This document shows positions 1-5,505 of a stretch of 6,579 nucleotides of DNA, one piece after another (positions within the stretch are counted from its first letter, which is position 1; each line of letters begins with the position of its first letter). Source of the DNA: Pseudomonadota bacterium. GTDB lineage: Bacteria; Pseudomonadota; Gammaproteobacteria; Xanthomonadales; Rhodanobacteraceae. Location of the stretch: positions 1 to 6,579 of the forward strand of contig JAEZQS010000140.1 of NCBI GenBank assembly GCA_023412995.1. Direction: 5' to 3'. The position numbers and the translations under genes were made by a program. A model generated the notes under the pieces. That model saw only the letters and a list, made by a program, of their open reading frames with translations. It did no database searches and was not told the DNA's origin.

Positions 1-21
1 CCCCTAGCCCCCAGCCCCCGC
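1..21. repeat. C-rich heptad repeat (partial, window edge)
   Basis: Three consecutive 7-base units can be read: CCCCTAG, CCCCCAG and CCCCCGC. They lie directly after the stop codon of the beta-subunit gene, so the transcribed (minus) strand is G-rich with runs of five, five and four Gs. The array is cut by the window edge, so its full length is unknown. Short (G4-5CTAG)n-like intergenic arrays are, from memory, not rare in xanthomonads. A G-quadruplex or a role in 3'-end formation is possible but is inference only. Confidence 0.45.
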
Positions 22-22
22 C

Positions 23-1078
23 TCACCTCAGCGACGCATTGATCCGCTCCAGCGCCGCGCTGCCGGGGCAGAGTTCTTCCGGTCCGAACGCATTGAGCGG
101 CGTCGCCGGCGTCTGGAGGTGGTCGTGCAGGTCGTGGGCGTCGGGATCGACGTAGAGGAGGCCGGTGACGATTTCGCCGTGTGCCTGCCGCGCATGCAGG
201 TGGCCGATGGCGGCGGCGCGGTCGGACGGATCATGGGCCGCGTCGAGCTTGCGCAGGCGCAGCACGCTGCCGTCGTGCTGCGGCACGTCGAGTACCTCGC
301 CCGGGGCGTAATCGATGCTGATCGCTTCGCGTTCGGGAATCACGTCGAGGCGGTTCACCGCCTCGTTGTGCTCGCGCACGTAATCGTAGCTGCGGGTGCT
401 GCCGGCGTGGTTGTTGAAGGCGACGCAAGGGCTGATGACGTCGATGAAGGCGGCGCCGCGGTGCGCGATCGCGGCTTTCACCAGCGGCACCAGCTGCTGC
501 TTGTCGCCGGAAAAGCTGCGCGCCACGAAGCTGGCGCCGAGCTGCAGCGCGAGGCCGGCGAGATCGATTGGCGCATCGGCATTGGCCACGCCCTTCTTCG
601 ACAGCGAGCCGCGGTCGGCCGTGGCCGAGAACTGGCCCTTGGTCAGGCCATACACGCCGTTGTTCTCGACGATGTAGGTCATGTTGACGCCGCGGCGGAT
701 CGCATGCACGAACTGGCCGATGCCGATCGAGGCGGAATCGCCGTCGCCCGACACGCCGAGGTACACCAGCTCGCGGTTGGCGAGGTTGGCGCCGGTGAGG
801 ACCGAGGGCATGCGCCCGTGCACGGTGTTGAATCCGTGCGACTGGCCGAGGAAGTAGTCCGGCGTCTTCGAACTGCAGCCGATGCCCGACAGCTTGGCGA
901 CGCGGTGCGGCTCGATCGACAGCTCCCAGCAGGCGCGGATGATCGCAGCGGAAATCGCGTCGTGGCCGCAGCCGGCGCACAGGGTCGAAATCTTGCCCTC
1001 GTAGTCGCGCCGGGTGAGGCCGAGTGCGTTGCAGCCCAGCGAGGGATGGTGGAGCGTGGGCTTGGTGATCCAGGTCAT
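23..1078 (-). CDS. korB: 2-oxoacid:ferredoxin oxidoreductase, beta subunit (KorB type)
   Basis: A 351-aa thiamine-diphosphate subunit of a 2-oxoacid:acceptor oxidoreductase. It would decarboxylate the 2-oxoacid on TPP and pass electrons to its own [4Fe-4S] cluster in the cytoplasm. The TPP/Mg site is clear: GDGD at residues 111-114, followed by ENN at 138-140. The four cluster cysteines of this family are present as C34-x2-C37 (LCAGCGH), C68 (GIGCSSK) and C218 (SPCVAFNN). K71 and L145 (YGLTKGQ) match the two residues linked to 2-oxoacid recognition in the Sulfolobus enzyme. Length and the FNNHAGSTRSY motif fit KorB rather than the larger single-chain PFOR. The ATG overlaps the stop of the alpha gene by four bases (ATGA, 1075-1078), so translation is probably coupled. 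It is the last gene of the operon. The symbol reflects family resemblance; the true substrate (2-oxoglutarate, pyruvate or other) is unproven. Confidence 0.93.
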   Translation of the reverse strand: MTWITKPTLHHPSLGCNALGLTRRDYEGKISTLCAGCGHDAISAAIIRACWELSIEPHRVAKLSGIGCSSKTPDYFLGQSHGFNTVHGRMPSVLTGANLANRELVYLGVSGDGDSASIGIGQFVHAIRRGVNMTYIVENNGVYGLTKGQFSATADRGSLSKKGVANADAPIDLAGLALQLGASFVARSFSGDKQQLVPLVKAAIAHRGAAFIDVISPCVAFNNHAGSTRSYDYVREHNEAVNRLDVIPEREAISIDYAPGEVLDVPQHDGSVLRLRKLDAAHDPSDRAAAIGHLHARQAHGEIVTGLLYVDPDAHDLHDHLQTPATPLNAFGPEELCPGSAALERINASLR

Positions 1079-2922
1079 GCCAGTGCCGCCGTGCTGTCGC
1101 GCCGGGCCGGCGGGGCGGCGGCGCGCAGGCGCGCGCCGATCGCATCGGCGATGAAGCGCGCGGTGATCGGCGTGCCGTCGTAGTGCAGCACCGGCAGCAG
1201 CAGCGCCGGATCGGTGCCGAAGGATTCGATCAGGAGCGAGCGCAGCTGGGCGTCGCGGTTCTGCTCCACCACGAAGACGCAGTCGTGCGCGGCGATGAAC
1301 TCGCCCACCGCGTCGGAAAACGGGAACGCGCGCACGCGCAGGGTGTCGAGCGGCAGGCCCGCGGCCTCCAGCATCGCGATCGCCTCGTCCATTGCCGGTG
1401 CGGTCGAACCGTAGTGGATCGCCCCGCAGCGCGCGGGCTGGCGCGCCTCGCGCCGCAGCGGCGGCGGCACCAGTGACTTCGCCGTCTCGAACTTGCGCAG
1501 CAGGCGCTGCATGTTCTCCACGTAGTCGGCGCCGCGCTCGGAGTAGCGCGCATAGGGGTCGCGCGAGGTGCCGCGGGTGAAATAGGCGCCGCGCCGCGGA
1601 TGGGTGCCCGGCCAGGTGCGCCAGGGGATGCCGTCGCCATCGACGTCCTTGTAGCGGCCGAAATCCACGCCCGACTCGAGCATCGCCGCATCCATCACCT
1701 TGCCACGGTCGTAGCGGCGTGCATCGTCCCATTCGAACGGCTCGCACAGGCGCTGGTTCATGCCGATGTCGAGGTCGCTCATGACGAACACGGGCGTCTG
1801 CAGGCGGTCGGCGAGGTCGAGCGCCTGCGCGGCGAAGTCGAAGCACTCGCGCGGATCGGACGGCAGCAGCAGCACGTGGCGGGTGTCGCCATGCGAGGCG
1901 TGGGCGCAGGCGAGGATGTCCGATTGCTGCGTGCGCGTCGGCATGCCTGTCGACGGACCACCGCGCTGCACGTCGATGATCGTGGCCGGGATCTCGGCGA
2001 AGTAGGCGAGGCCGATGAACTCGCTCATCAGCGAGATGCCCGGTCCGGCGGTCGCGGTGAACGCGCGCGCACCATTCCAGCCGGCGCCGACCACCATGCC
2101 GATCGAGGCGATCTCGTCCTCCGCCTGCACCACGGCATAGCGGTGCGCGCCGCTTTCGGCATCGACGCGCAGCTTCTGGCAGCTCTTCTGGAAGGACTCG
2201 GCAAGCGACGAGGAGGGCGTGATCGGGTACCACGCGCACACCGTCGCGCCGCCATAGACGCAGCCGAGTGCGGCCGCGCTGTTGCCGTCGACGAAGATGC
2301 GGTTGCCCACCGCGTCGGCCGGGGCGACCTGGAGCGGCAGCGGATGCGGCAGGTGGTCGCGCACCCAGTCGCGGCCGAGGTGGAGTGCCTCGCGGTTGGC
2401 GCCGAGGAGCTTCTCCTTGCCGCGGTACTGCTCGCCGATCAGGCGCTCGATCGCCTCGACGTCGATCGACAGCAGTCGCGACAGCGCGCCGACGTAGGTG
2501 ATGTTCTTCAGCAGCTGGCGCTGGCGCGGCTCGCTCCAGCGCTCCGCGCACATTGCCGTCAGCGGGATGGCGATCGACTGCACGTCGGGGCGGAATTTCG
2601 CGGGCGGCAGCGGACGCGTGGCGTCGTACAGGAGGTAGCCGCCGGGCTCGATCCCGGCCACGTCCGCGTCCCAGGTCTGCGGGTTCATCGCCACCATCAG
2701 GTCGACGCCGCCGCGCCGCCCGAGCCAGCCGGCTTCGGTCACGCGCACTTCGTACCAGGTCGGCAGGCCCTGGATGTTGGACGGGAAGATGTTGCGCGGG
2801 CTGACCGGCACGCCCATGCGCAGGATCGCCTTGGCGAACAGCTCGTTGGCCGAAGCCGAACCCGAACCGTTGACGTTGGCGAACTTGACGACGAAGTCGT
2901 TGACGGCGGCCAGCGGCGTCAT
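1075..2922 (-). CDS. korA: 2-oxoacid:acceptor oxidoreductase, fused gamma-alpha subunit (KorA type)
   Basis: A 615-aa subunit that combines the gamma domain (about residues 8-195) with the alpha pyrimidine-binding domain (about 210-400) and the C-terminal domain II (about 480-600). This is the two-subunit KorAB layout. The family hallmark YPITP lies at 232-236. The TPP-activating acidic region QAEDE is at 266-270 (probable glutamate E268), GPGISLM at 293-299 and RGGPSTGMPT at 320-329. The gamma-domain glycine loop reads NGSGSASAN (18-26) instead of the classic GxGGQG. An insert at 415-470 carries DVDGDGIP (426-433), a DxDxDG calcium-loop-like motif. The ATG was chosen because it gives ATGA overlap with the preceding gene (2919-2922) and starts right at the gamma domain; the same frame stays open upstream only as an out-of-frame shadow of that gene. 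With the beta subunit it should bind CoA and TPP and form acyl-CoA reversibly. Confidence 0.92.
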   Translation of the reverse strand: MTPLAAVNDFVVKFANVNGSGSASANELFAKAILRMGVPVSPRNIFPSNIQGLPTWYEVRVTEAGWLGRRGGVDLMVAMNPQTWDADVAGIEPGGYLLYDATRPLPPAKFRPDVQSIAIPLTAMCAERWSEPRQRQLLKNITYVGALSRLLSIDVEAIERLIGEQYRGKEKLLGANREALHLGRDWVRDHLPHPLPLQVAPADAVGNRIFVDGNSAAALGCVYGGATVCAWYPITPSSSLAESFQKSCQKLRVDAESGAHRYAVVQAEDEIASIGMVVGAGWNGARAFTATAGPGISLMSEFIGLAYFAEIPATIIDVQRGGPSTGMPTRTQQSDILACAHASHGDTRHVLLLPSDPRECFDFAAQALDLADRLQTPVFVMSDLDIGMNQRLCEPFEWDDARRYDRGKVMDAAMLESGVDFGRYKDVDGDGIPWRTWPGTHPRRGAYFTRGTSRDPYARYSERGADYVENMQRLLRKFETAKSLVPPPLRREARQPARCGAIHYGSTAPAMDEAIAMLEAAGLPLDTLRVRAFPFSDAVGEFIAAHDCVFVVEQNRDAQLRSLLIESFGTDPALLLPVLHYDGTPITARFIADAIGARLRAAAPPARRDSTAALA

Positions 2923-4790
2923 GCCATCCCCGCCGTGGTGGTCTCGCGCGACGCCGCGGCGGGCGCGGGTGCGGCAAGGGGCCGGGATGGCGTGCAGCTG
3001 CCCCCGGCGTGCGCCGATTCGAGCAGGAACTTCTGCATGTCCCAGGCGCCGGTGGGACAGCGCTCGGCGCACAGGCCGCAGTGCAGGCACACGTCCTCGT
3101 CCTTGGCCATGATACGGCCGGTGGCGAGCGTGCCGGAGACGTAGAGGTCCTGCTCCGGGTTCGTTGCCGGCGCCGACAGGCGCAGGCGCAGCTCGCCCTC
3201 CTCGCCGTTCGCGGTGAAGCTGATGCAGTCCATCGGGCAGATGTCGACGCAGGCATCGCATTCGATGCACAGGCGTTCGCTGAAGACGGTCTGCACGTCG
3301 CAGTTGAGGCAGCGCTGCGCTTCCTTCCACGCGGTGGCGGCGTCGAAGCCGAGTTCCACTTCCAGCGCGATGTCGTCGAATGCCTTCGCCGCTTCCGCCC
3401 ACGGTACGCGGTTGCGCAGGTCGAGCGAGATGTCGTTGTCGTAGCTCCACTCGTGGATGCCCATCTTCTGCGAGGCGAGCGTCACGGTGGGTGGCGGCCG
3501 CCCGTGCACGTCGCGGCCGGACAGCAGCAGGTCGATGGAGATCGCCGCGGCGTGGCCATGCGCGACCGCCCAGATGATGTTCTTCGGCCCGAACGCGGCG
3601 TCGCCGCCGAAGAAGACGTGCGGCAGGCTCGACTGCATGGTCACGGCGTCGACGCGGGGCATCGCGCCGGCGTCGTCGAAGGCGATGCCGAGGTTGCGTT
3701 CGATCCACGGGAAGGCATTCTCCTGCCCGACCGCAAGCAGCACCTCGTCGCAGGCATGCAGTTCGTCCGGTTCGCCGGTCGGCACCAGGCGCCGACGCCC
3801 GGTGGCGTCGCGCTCGGCCCGCACGCGGCCGAACAGCATCCCGGTGAGGCGGCCGCCGTCGTGCACGAACGCCTTCGGCACGCGGCAATCGAGGATCGGG
3901 ATGCCCTCGTGCAGCGCGTCCTCCTTTTCCCACGGGCTCGCCTTCATGTCCTCGAACGGCGAGCGGACGATCACCTTCACGTCGTCCCCGCCGAGCCGGC
4001 GCGCGGAGCGGCAGCAGTCCATGGCGGTGTTGCCGCCGCCCAGCACGATCACCCGTCGCTGCACCTGCGTGACGTGGCCGAAATACACCGAGGCAAGCCA
4101 GTCGATGCCGAGGTGGATGTGCGCGGCGGCTTCCTCCCGCCCCGGCAGGTCGAGGTCGCGCCCGCGCGGTGCGCCGCAGCCGACGAACACGGCGTCATGG
4201 CCTTCGCCCAGCAGTGCCCGCATCGATTCGATGCGTCGTCCGCCGATGAAGCGCACGCCGAGGTCCAGCACGTAGCCGGTTTCCTCGTCGATCACGGCCT
4301 CGGGCAGGCGGAAGCGCGGCACCTGCGTGCGCATGAAGCCGCCGGCTTTGGCATCGGCGTCGTACACGGTGACGTCGTAGCCGAGCGGCGCGAGGTCGCG
4401 CGCCACGGTGAGCGAGACAGGCCCGGCGCCGATGCAGGCGATGCGGCGCCCGTGGCGCGCGGCAGCCGGGCGCGGCAGGCGCGCGCGGATGTCGTCCTTG
4501 AGGTCGGCGGCGACGCGCTTGAGGCGGCAGATCGCCACCGGTTCCGGCGTGACGCCCGCGCTGGCCTCGACCCGGCCGCGCCGGCACGCCGGCTCGCACG
4601 GGCGGTCACAGGTGCGGCCGAGGATCCCGGGAAAGACGTTCGACTGCCAGTTGACGAGGTAGGCGTCCGAATAGCGCCCGGCGGCGATCAGGCGGATGTA
4701 CTCGGGCACCGGGGTGTGCGCCGGGCAGGCCCACTGGCAATCGACGACCTTGTGGAAGTGCGCGGGATCGCGGGTGTCGGTCGGCTGCAC
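2919..4790 (-). CDS. GltD-like FAD/NAD(P) iron-sulfur oxidoreductase with C-terminal 2[4Fe-4S] ferredoxin domain
   Basis: A 623-aa predicted electron-transfer flavoprotein, first gene of the KOR operon. Residues 15-90 form a GltD/DPD-like helical Fe-S region with C18-x3-C22P and C61-x3-C65-x3-C69 in GRTCDRPCEPAC, plus C88. The FAD Rossmann motif IGAGPVSL is at 120-127 and the NAD(P) motif VLGGGNTAMD at 249-258; GGDAAF at 395-400 matches the second FAD contact. The C-terminal part has CLNC (494-497) and two ferredoxin clusters, C508-x2-C511-x2-C514-x3-C518P and C568-x2-C571-x2-C574-x3-C578P. An Ala/Pro/Thr-rich tail follows from about 600. No signal peptide or membrane segment is seen. The start is the GTG at 4790, six bases after a perfect AGGAGG; an in-frame GTG at 4808 lies upstream of that site and is rejected. 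It overlaps korA by ATGA. The inferred role is to shuttle electrons between KorAB and NAD(P)(H). True glutamate synthase small subunit is unlikely, as no gltB is adjacent and the ferredoxin domain is extra. Confidence 0.9.
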   Translation of the reverse strand: MQPTDTRDPAHFHKVVDCQWACPAHTPVPEYIRLIAAGRYSDAYLVNWQSNVFPGILGRTCDRPCEPACRRGRVEASAGVTPEPVAICRLKRVAADLKDDIRARLPRPAAARHGRRIACIGAGPVSLTVARDLAPLGYDVTVYDADAKAGGFMRTQVPRFRLPEAVIDEETGYVLDLGVRFIGGRRIESMRALLGEGHDAVFVGCGAPRGRDLDLPGREEAAAHIHLGIDWLASVYFGHVTQVQRRVIVLGGGNTAMDCCRSARRLGGDDVKVIVRSPFEDMKASPWEKEDALHEGIPILDCRVPKAFVHDGGRLTGMLFGRVRAERDATGRRRLVPTGEPDELHACDEVLLAVGQENAFPWIERNLGIAFDDAGAMPRVDAVTMQSSLPHVFFGGDAAFGPKNIIWAVAHGHAAAISIDLLLSGRDVHGRPPPTVTLASQKMGIHEWSYDNDISLDLRNRVPWAEAAKAFDDIALEVELGFDAATAWKEAQRCLNCDVQTVFSERLCIECDACVDICPMDCISFTANGEEGELRLRLSAPATNPEQDLYVSGTLATGRIMAKDEDVCLHCGLCAERCPTGAWDMQKFLLESAHAGGSCTPSRPLAAPAPAAASRETTTAGMA

Positions 4791-4796
4791 GGATGG

Positions 4797-4802
4797 CCTC
4801 CT
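4797..4802 (-). promoter_or_regulatory. Ribosome binding site AGGAGG deciding the GTG start
   Basis: The plus strand reads CCTCCT here, which is a perfect AGGAGG on the coding strand. It lies six bases before GTG at 4790. The longer in-frame alternative GTG at 4808 would place this site inside the coding region, so the shorter 623-residue protein is preferred. Confidence 0.85.
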
Positions 4803-4832
4803 GCGCACGACGCGGCGCCGTGACGCGCGCCG

Positions 4833-4861
4833 AGCCTAGCCCTGCCGCGCCCCCGCGCAAA
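4833..4861 (-). promoter_or_regulatory. Predicted sigma70-type promoter of the KOR operon
   Basis: On the minus strand a -35-like TTTGCG (4861-4856) is followed after 17 bases by a -10-like TAGGCT (4838-4833). Transcription would start near 4826, giving a leader of about 36 bases before the GTG at 4790. The -10 sits in GCTAGGCT, a GCTAnnnT form also seen before two other genes in this window. The match is by eye and the -35 is imperfect. Confidence 0.5.
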
Positions 4862-4900
4862 GGTGCGCCGCACCATGAACCGGCGCATCGTTCCCGGTTC
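4862..4900. promoter_or_regulatory. Pair of inverted repeats, candidate regulator binding sites
   Basis: Two dyads stand side by side immediately upstream of the operon's -35 box. One is GGTGC-3-GCACC (4862-4874), which touches the -35. The other is GAACCGG-10-CCGGTTC (4877-4900), a perfect 7-base dyad centred about 62 bases upstream of the predicted transcription start. That position would suit an activator, and the inner dyad would suit a repressor or second site. The regulator is unknown and no regulator gene is next to the operon in this window. Confidence 0.4.
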
Positions 4901-4938
4901 GCACGTAAACGGCTTGGGCGCAAAGCTTGAACCACCGC

Positions 4939-4993
4939 GCACACCGGGCCTGTTTGCCCTGTTGCTTTCCGGTGTGCCGGGCCTGTGCCCCGG
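4939..4993. repeat. Compact inverted and direct repeat cluster
   Basis: A perfect 9-base inverted repeat, GCACACCGG (4939-4947) with CCGGTGTGC (4969-4977), encloses 21 bases. It overlaps a 10-base direct repeat CCGGGCCTGT (4944-4953 and 4977-4986), and a smaller dyad CCGGG/CCCGG follows (4977-4981 and 4989-4993). The element lies in non-coding DNA and can fold into alternative hairpins on either strand. It may be part of a dispersed genomic repeat, which cannot be tested within this window. Confidence 0.5.
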
Positions 4994-5017
4994 TATGCCA
5001 ATCTGATGCTCTGCTCT

Positions 5018-5080
5018 CTTCGTGTTCTTCGTGGTTCACTCTTTCGCCTTGCCTTGCTTTTCCTCGGTGTGCTCGGTGTT
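5018..5080. repeat. Tandem 9-mer pairs, probable dispersed intergenic repeat
   Basis: On the plus strand CTTCGTGTT and CTTCGTGGT follow each other (5018-5035), and 27 bases later CTCGGTGTG and CTCGGTGTT follow each other (5063-5080). Read on the minus strand these are the related 9-mers AACACCGAG, CACACCGAG, ACCACGAAG and AACACGAAG. When translated they give strings such as NHEEHEE and NTEHTEE, which appear as spurious small proteins in many bacterial genomes. The pattern is seen directly; the assignment to a widespread repeat family is from memory. Confidence 0.55.
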
Positions 5081-5130
5081 TTTTTCAATCTTTTGCTGTT
5101 GCGCTCTTGCTTTCCTGCCCATCTCCATCG

Positions 5131-5146
5131 TCGGGCGCATGCCCGA
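5131..5146. other. Small hairpin downstream of the lipoprotein gene
   Basis: TCGGGC, a four-base loop and GCCCGA form a perfect 6-base stem seven bases past the stop of the minus-strand lipoprotein gene. No T-tract follows on the minus strand, so it does not qualify as a standard intrinsic terminator. It could act as an RNA 3'-end stabiliser or be chance in GC-rich DNA. Confidence 0.25.
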
Positions 5147-5152
5147 AACCGC

Positions 5153-5434
5153 TCAGCCGCCTTCGGCCTCGATCGCGCGGTCCTGGGCTTCCCTGGCTTC
5201 CTGCATCTGCCGCTCGACGGCCTTCGCCTTGTCCAGCGCCTTGAGCTGTTCGTCGAACACGGTCCGGCGCGGCGCCGCCGGCGCGGGATCGCCCGTCAGC
5301 GCCGCAGCTGGCGGTGCGGGCGGCGTGGCGGCGGCATCCTCCGGTGGCGGCGGGTTGGAGCAGGCGGAGAGGAGCGCCATGCCGGCGGCGGCAAGGATGA
5401 CAAAAGGCCTGGCAACGATCAGGACGGCGCGCAT
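5153..5434 (-). CDS. Small putative lipoprotein with C-terminal coiled-coil helix
   Basis: A 93-aa protein with a type II signal peptide: basic start (MRAVLIVAR), a hydrophobic stretch at about 11-21 and a lipobox L22-S23-A24-C25. Signal peptidase II would leave a lipidated Cys25, and Ser at +2 predicts outer-membrane sorting by the usual rule. Residues 28-57 are Pro/Ala-rich and probably disordered. Residues 59-91 form a charged, heptad-like helix (VFDEQLKALDKAKAVERQMQEAREAQDRA, here given only to show its style in short segments: VFDEQLKAL, KAKAVERQM, EAREAQDRA). No enzyme motif is visible and the function is unknown. It may be a periplasm-facing structural or partner-binding peptide. The ATG at 5434 has a modest GGAG upstream. 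It diverges from the SDR gene, with 71 bases between the two start codons, so a shared control region is likely. Plausible alternatives are few because the lipobox is clear. Confidence 0.75.
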   Translation of the reverse strand: MRAVLIVARPFVILAAAGMALLSACSNPPPPEDAAATPPAPPAAALTGDPAPAAPRRTVFDEQLKALDKAKAVERQMQEAREAQDRAIEAEGG

Positions 5435-5457
5435 GGTCGGCTCCGGCGGCGGGTTCG

Positions 5458-5465
5458 GCTAAAGT
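5458..5465 (+). promoter_or_regulatory. Predicted -10 box of the SDR gene
   Basis: GCTAAAGT contains a -10-like TAAAGT at 5460-5465. Transcription would start near 5472, about 34 bases before the ATG at 5506, leaving room for the GGAG ribosome binding site at 5495-5498. No good -35 is seen at 16-18 bases upstream, so the call rests on the -10 and its similarity to the other GCTAnnnT boxes in the window. Confidence 0.4.
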
Positions 5466-5505
5466 CTGCGCTCCCGCCCGTGATCCGGACAAGCGGAGAC
5501 CGCCG

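Larger units (their letters stand above)
4803..5152. other. Intergenic region without a convincing gene
   Basis: This roughly 350-base stretch separates the start of the KOR operon from the end of the lipoprotein gene. The first 100 bases hold the operon leader, promoter and two inverted repeats. From about 4930 to 5100 the base composition shifts to more T (plus strand) and short repeats. Open frames crossing it on both strands are Cys/Phe/Leu- or Arg/Ser-rich, have no recognisable domain and mostly translate the repeats. I see no tRNA, no obvious riboswitch and no strong intrinsic terminator for the minus-strand lipoprotein gene. Confidence 0.7.

Noticed and set aside
119..1183. Long plus-strand open frame opposite korB (354 aa)
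   Set aside because: It is an antisense shadow in GC-rich DNA: Val/Ala/Arg/His-rich, with no domain or ribosome site, and fully opposite a gene with intact catalytic motifs.
1600..3144. Long plus-strand open frame opposite korA (514 aa)
   Set aside because: The composition is mirror-like (Arg/Ala/Val/His/Asp-rich), no motif is seen and the frame is fixed by codon bias of the real minus-strand genes.
1079..3256. In-frame upstream extension of korB on the minus strand
   Set aside because: The frame stays open far upstream, but that part reads as Arg/Ala/Pro-rich noise over korA. The recognisable protein starts at ATG 1078 in the ATGA overlap.
2923..3933. In-frame upstream extension of korA on the minus strand
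   Set aside because: It is low-complexity Arg-rich translation over the flavoprotein gene; the KorA domain begins at ATG 2922.
2919..4790. Flavoprotein as glutamate synthase small subunit (gltD)
   Set aside because: It has GltD-like FAD/NAD(P) motifs, but the added ferredoxin domain, the shortened N-terminal Cys region, the korAB neighbours and the absence of gltB argue against it.
4791..4808. Six-residue N-terminal extension of the flavoprotein from GTG 4808
   Set aside because: The perfect AGGAGG lies inside this extension and fits the GTG at 4790.
3009..4823. Long plus-strand open frame opposite the flavoprotein (604 aa)
   Set aside because: It is open for the same codon-bias reason, and the opposite strand encodes clear FAD, NAD(P) and ferredoxin motifs across the whole length.
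4606..5088. Minus-strand open frame of 160 aa upstream of the operon
   Set aside because: It overlaps the promoter and the start of the flavoprotein gene out of frame. Its first part is a translation of the 9-mer repeats.
5079..5095. T-run at about 5079-5085 as an intrinsic terminator on the plus strand
   Set aside because: No stable GC stem directly precedes it and no plus-strand gene ends upstream; it is part of the repeat block.
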